Shown here in pieces: positions 61,552-64,000 of a stretch of DNA of 64,000 bases. The stretch covers positions 1 through 64,000 of the forward strand of contig JAGCMB010000017.1 in the NCBI GenBank assembly GCA_017646665.1, read 5' to 3'. Each line of letters opens with the position of its first letter. Positions within the stretch are counted from its first letter, which is position 1. The DNA is from Bacteroidaceae bacterium. Lineage in GTDB: Bacteria > Bacteroidota > Bacteroidia > Bacteroidales > Bacteroidaceae. The notes under the pieces were generated by a model that saw only the letters and a program-made list of their open reading frames with translations, was not told the origin of the DNA and did no database searches. The position numbers were made by a program, and so were the translations under genes.

Positions 61552-64000
61552 CTACAAATTTCTCAGTTTTTCTTTAGCCACTTTGTTTCCGGCTCTTGCC
61601 GCTTCGTAATATAGGTCCTTGGCCAGGCTCTTGTCGCGTGACACTCCCTTTCCTTCGTAGTAGTAATCGGCCATACGTCTTGTACCTTCGTGGTTGCCGG
61701 CCTCTGAAAGAGCCTTGGCAAATCTATAAGCCTCCTTGTATCTCTTTTCACCGTCAAGGTACTCAAACATATATATCATTGCCTTTTCATTGCCTAAATC
61801 GGCCGCCGCCTCCATATATCCGAAACCATTCTTGCCATTCTTAATCAGCAGTTCGGCATACTCGAACAGGGCAGTAGGCTCTTGTAGTTCAGCAGCCTGT
61901 TTCAGCAACTTTTCGCTCTTTTGGCTCTCCTGCTCCACATTTTTCCCATCGCGATAGCGGTGCGACATCTCAAGCAGCGCACGTGGCTCATTGTTAGCGA
62001 CAGCCTTTTCTAACCATTGTTGAGCAAGCGAGTCGTTTCGCTCAATTATATCACCCTTTTCCAAAGCCATAGCAAACTCATATTGCGCAGTGCCATAGTT
62101 GCGTTTTGCCGCTTCGAACAGGAACTTCATCGATGCAGTCGGGTTTTTCCCCACGCCCTTGCCGTCGCGGTAACAGAGCGAAACATAATACATTGCCGGA
62201 GCATATTTATATTGCACAAGTTCGGCAAAAATAGTCACGGCATCCCTGTAGTTGCCTTTGTTGAAGTAGATTACACCCTTCTGGTGCTCCCAGGCGCAGG
62301 CAGCCTCCTCTTCCGGAGTCAGTGTCCTCTCTTTCTGTTCGGCTTTCTGCAGTGGTTGTACATTCTGCTTTTCGCTTGCACCGTTGAGTCTTGTTGTCGT
62401 TATGGCGTTATTGCTGTAGAGTGATGTCCCGTATCGTCCTGTAACATCCACAACAATATTGCAGCAGTTGTTTGTGTTGTAGAGCTCTACAATGGCCTCG
62501 CCATTTTCGTTTATCTCAACCTGGGGCACCCAAATGAGTGTACGGCGGTAGTCATTCTTCTGTGGCTGCATCTTGCTGTAGTCGGGCGAGTAGAACTGCT
62601 TGCTTTCGCTGTATCCCTGCACCAATGTATAGCGCAACGAGCTACCCGTAGCTGCAAATTCAGGCACAATGGTTCTGTCCTTTTCACCCTCTTTATAAGG
62701 GATAAGGCAGGCCACATAGTTGGGGTTTATCGGGTAGTTTATTCCACTACCGCCGGTTTCGCTTATGGCACTGTGGAAACGGTGGCTCTCGGGGCAACCG
62801 TCAATGCCGTTGCCTGCAAAGAGATACATCTGTGACAGGAAACCAAGATAGAATTTATGCATTGCAATCTTGTTGTCGAGCATATTTGCAAGCGGTGCCC
62901 AATAGGTGTCGCGGTTCTCGAACTGTTCGCGTGTCTTGGCATCGCTGCGTATGACAATCTCCTTGAAGTTCGTCATCTTGTCGGCATCGGGCAGTCCGCG
63001 CAAGTACTCCTTGTCGGGCTGTGGCACGGTGTACGGGCTGTACTCGCCAAGCACCACCATCAGTTGCACCCAATAGGCCCAGTTGTAGTTGTGTCGTTTC
63101 ATTGCGCTTGTCACAACATCGGCTGCAGTGAGCGTGTGGTCATACTCCTGCTTTTTGGTGATGGCAATAGCCTCTTTGCCCAGTCGCATATTGCCAATGT
63201 ATTTTGTCATAGTGCGTTCCTCTTCGGCAATGGAGATAATCTGTCCAATGTCGTGTACAATGGTTCTTTCGCCTAAGATAGGGTCTTTATCATCAATCTC
63301 ACCCGGCACTTCATATACAAGTGCATCGTCTTTTATATTCTGATATATTTCATCCTCGTAGGTGTTAAACTCGTTGATGAATGTGACATCCTGTGCATAC
63401 TCCCACTCGTCAAGATAGTTGAATCTCATTTCGCTGTGTGGCGGGCGTTCATTTATCTCTTTTTTACGTTTTTCCACCACGTCCACCGATGAGAGCATAT
63501 ATTCAAAAGGATTCATTCTCACAATGCTGTCGGCAGTGCTCTTTGACATTGCCTCTCCCAAGTGACGCTCCCAATAGTCATAGAGGCGGAAGTCGGGCGA
63601 GTAGTAGCGGTCGAGCGCAAACTGGTACGATATGTTCTCGCTGTGCTTGAATGTCGTCTGTGGACGCAGTGTCGCAATACGTGTACCGTAGAAATCGTCG
63701 AACTCAATCATAAATCCACCAACGCTGTCAGTGCGGAATGTCGTTGTCTCAATCTTTCCGCTGTCGCCCTCAATGTCCACGCGTGTGAGGTTATATGTCT
63801 GTGGGGTTAGCTTTGCACTTCCATAGCTGCCAATCTCGGTGCTCTGGCGTTTCTGGTAGAACTTGCCCTTCAGCGAGATACCACGTTCAATAGGCTGCAT
63901 ATCCTCAATCTTGCTGCGTGTGAGCATATGCCAGTTATACGATGTCCATCCGTGTGTGAGCATAAGCAGCTCCAGCTGCTCCTTGCGATTGCTGTTTTCA
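61552..64000 (-). CDS. Large envelope protein with C-terminal Sel1 repeats (5' part beyond window)
   Basis: At least 815 residues are visible and the frame is still open at the window end, so the N-terminus is missing. The visible part begins NRKEQLELLMLTHGWTSYNW, a phrase shared with large Bacteroidetes MG2/alpha-2-macroglobulin-like envelope proteins. A middle region with beta-strand character includes RRTLIWVPQVEINENGEAIVELYN. From about 260 residues before the end come at least six Sel1/TPR-like repeats of about 36 residues (YYVSLCYRDGKGVGKN, EMSHRYRDGKNVEQE, MADYYYEGKGVSRD). The combination of a macroglobulin-like body with Sel1 repeats is unusual. Function unknown; likely periplasmic. 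Confidence 0.8.
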   Translation of the reverse strand, partial: ENSNRKEQLELLMLTHGWTSYNWHMLTRSKIEDMQPIERGISLKGKFYQKRQSTEIGSYGSAKLTPQTYNLTRVDIEGDSGKIETTTFRTDSVGGFMIEFDDFYGTRIATLRPQTTFKHSENISYQFALDRYYSPDFRLYDYWERHLGEAMSKSTADSIVRMNPFEYMLSSVDVVEKRKKEINERPPHSEMRFNYLDEWEYAQDVTFINEFNTYEDEIYQNIKDDALVYEVPGEIDDKDPILGERTIVHDIGQIISIAEEERTMTKYIGNMRLGKEAIAITKKQEYDHTLTAADVVTSAMKRHNYNWAYWVQLMVVLGEYSPYTVPQPDKEYLRGLPDADKMTNFKEIVIRSDAKTREQFENRDTYWAPLANMLDNKIAMHKFYLGFLSQMYLFAGNGIDGCPESHRFHSAISETGGSGINYPINPNYVACLIPYKEGEKDRTIVPEFAATGSSLRYTLVQGYSESKQFYSPDYSKMQPQKNDYRRTLIWVPQVEINENGEAIVELYNTNNCCNIVVDVTGRYGTSLYSNNAITTTRLNGASEKQNVQPLQKAEQKERTLTPEEEAACAWEHQKGVIYFNKGNYRDAVTIFAELVQYKYAPAMYYVSLCYRDGKGVGKNPTASMKFLFEAAKRNYGTAQYEFAMALEKGDIIERNDSLAQQWLEKAVANNEPRALLEMSHRYRDGKNVEQESQKSEKLLKQAAELQEPTALFEYAELLIKNGKNGFGYMEAAADLGNEKAMIYMFEYLDGEKRYKEAYRFAKALSEAGNHEGTRRMADYYYEGKGVSRDKSLAKDLYYEAARAGNKVAKEKLRNL

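Overview
The window is a gene-dense chromosomal segment of a Bacteroidales bacterium (phylum Bacteroidota). The evidence is the lineage-specific promoter signature (TTTG-N19/21-TAnnTTTG) upstream of several genes, secreted proteins ending in type IX secretion (T9SS)-like sorting tails, a TonB-dependent receptor, DUF4250 and GH109-type genes, and many short signal peptides ending in AQ. The genus cannot be fixed from the sequence alone. No rRNA, tRNA, CRISPR array, insertion sequence or phage gene was seen.

Layout. 1-5.4 kb (minus): a dipeptidyl-peptidase IV (3' end off the window), an iron-sulfur L-serine dehydratase and a 5'-nucleotidase lipoprotein. 5.7-14.0 kb (plus): two tandem paralogous secreted beta-propeller/PKD proteins with T9SS-type tails, followed by a TonB-dependent receptor; then an RmlD-like reductase. 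15.3-34.6 kb (plus): a 12-gene co-directional cluster, the most unusual part of the window. It holds two Ser/Thr kinases, a PP2C phosphatase, two FHA proteins (one carrying a trypsin-like domain that has lost its catalytic His and Ser), two zinc-ribbon proteins (one with five repeated Thr motifs that look like FHA targets), a 1633-residue Ig-repeat exported protein, an outer-membrane barrel protein, a small secreted protein, an SH3-like/VWA protein and a LolD/FtsX-like ABC transporter. It resembles the TagQRST-PpkA-PppA-Fha threonine-phosphorylation pathway of type VI secretion, but no secretion-system structural genes are present.

34.7-41.3 kb: DUF4250 protein, small lipoprotein and DnaK (minus), then carboxynorspermidine dehydrogenase, RecA and a C1 peptidase (plus). 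41.5-45.5 kb: two tandem DUF3857/transglutaminase-like proteins, the first catalytically degenerate, behind an 85-bp tandemly duplicated promoter/operator. 45.8-47.5 kb: an acyl-CoA synthetase, followed by a 114-bp relic of a C1 peptidase gene. 47.7-53.8 kb: a six-gene operon that joins an ABC transporter (permease, ATPase, binding protein) to a complete partner-switching module (STAS, SpoIIE-type phosphatase/anti-sigma kinase, STAS). 54.3-59.4 kb: recJ, recQ and a CstA-like transporter in one operon. 59.4-64 kb (minus): an exported Ala/Lys/Gly repeat protein, a GH109-type oxidoreductase-fold protein and the C-terminal part of a large envelope protein ending in Sel1 repeats.

Two regulatory systems dominate: a Thr-phosphorylation/FHA system (15-35 kb) and a Ser-phosphorylation/STAS partner switch (47-54 kb). 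Both are wired to ABC transporter parts, so both probably carry envelope or extracellular information into the cell.
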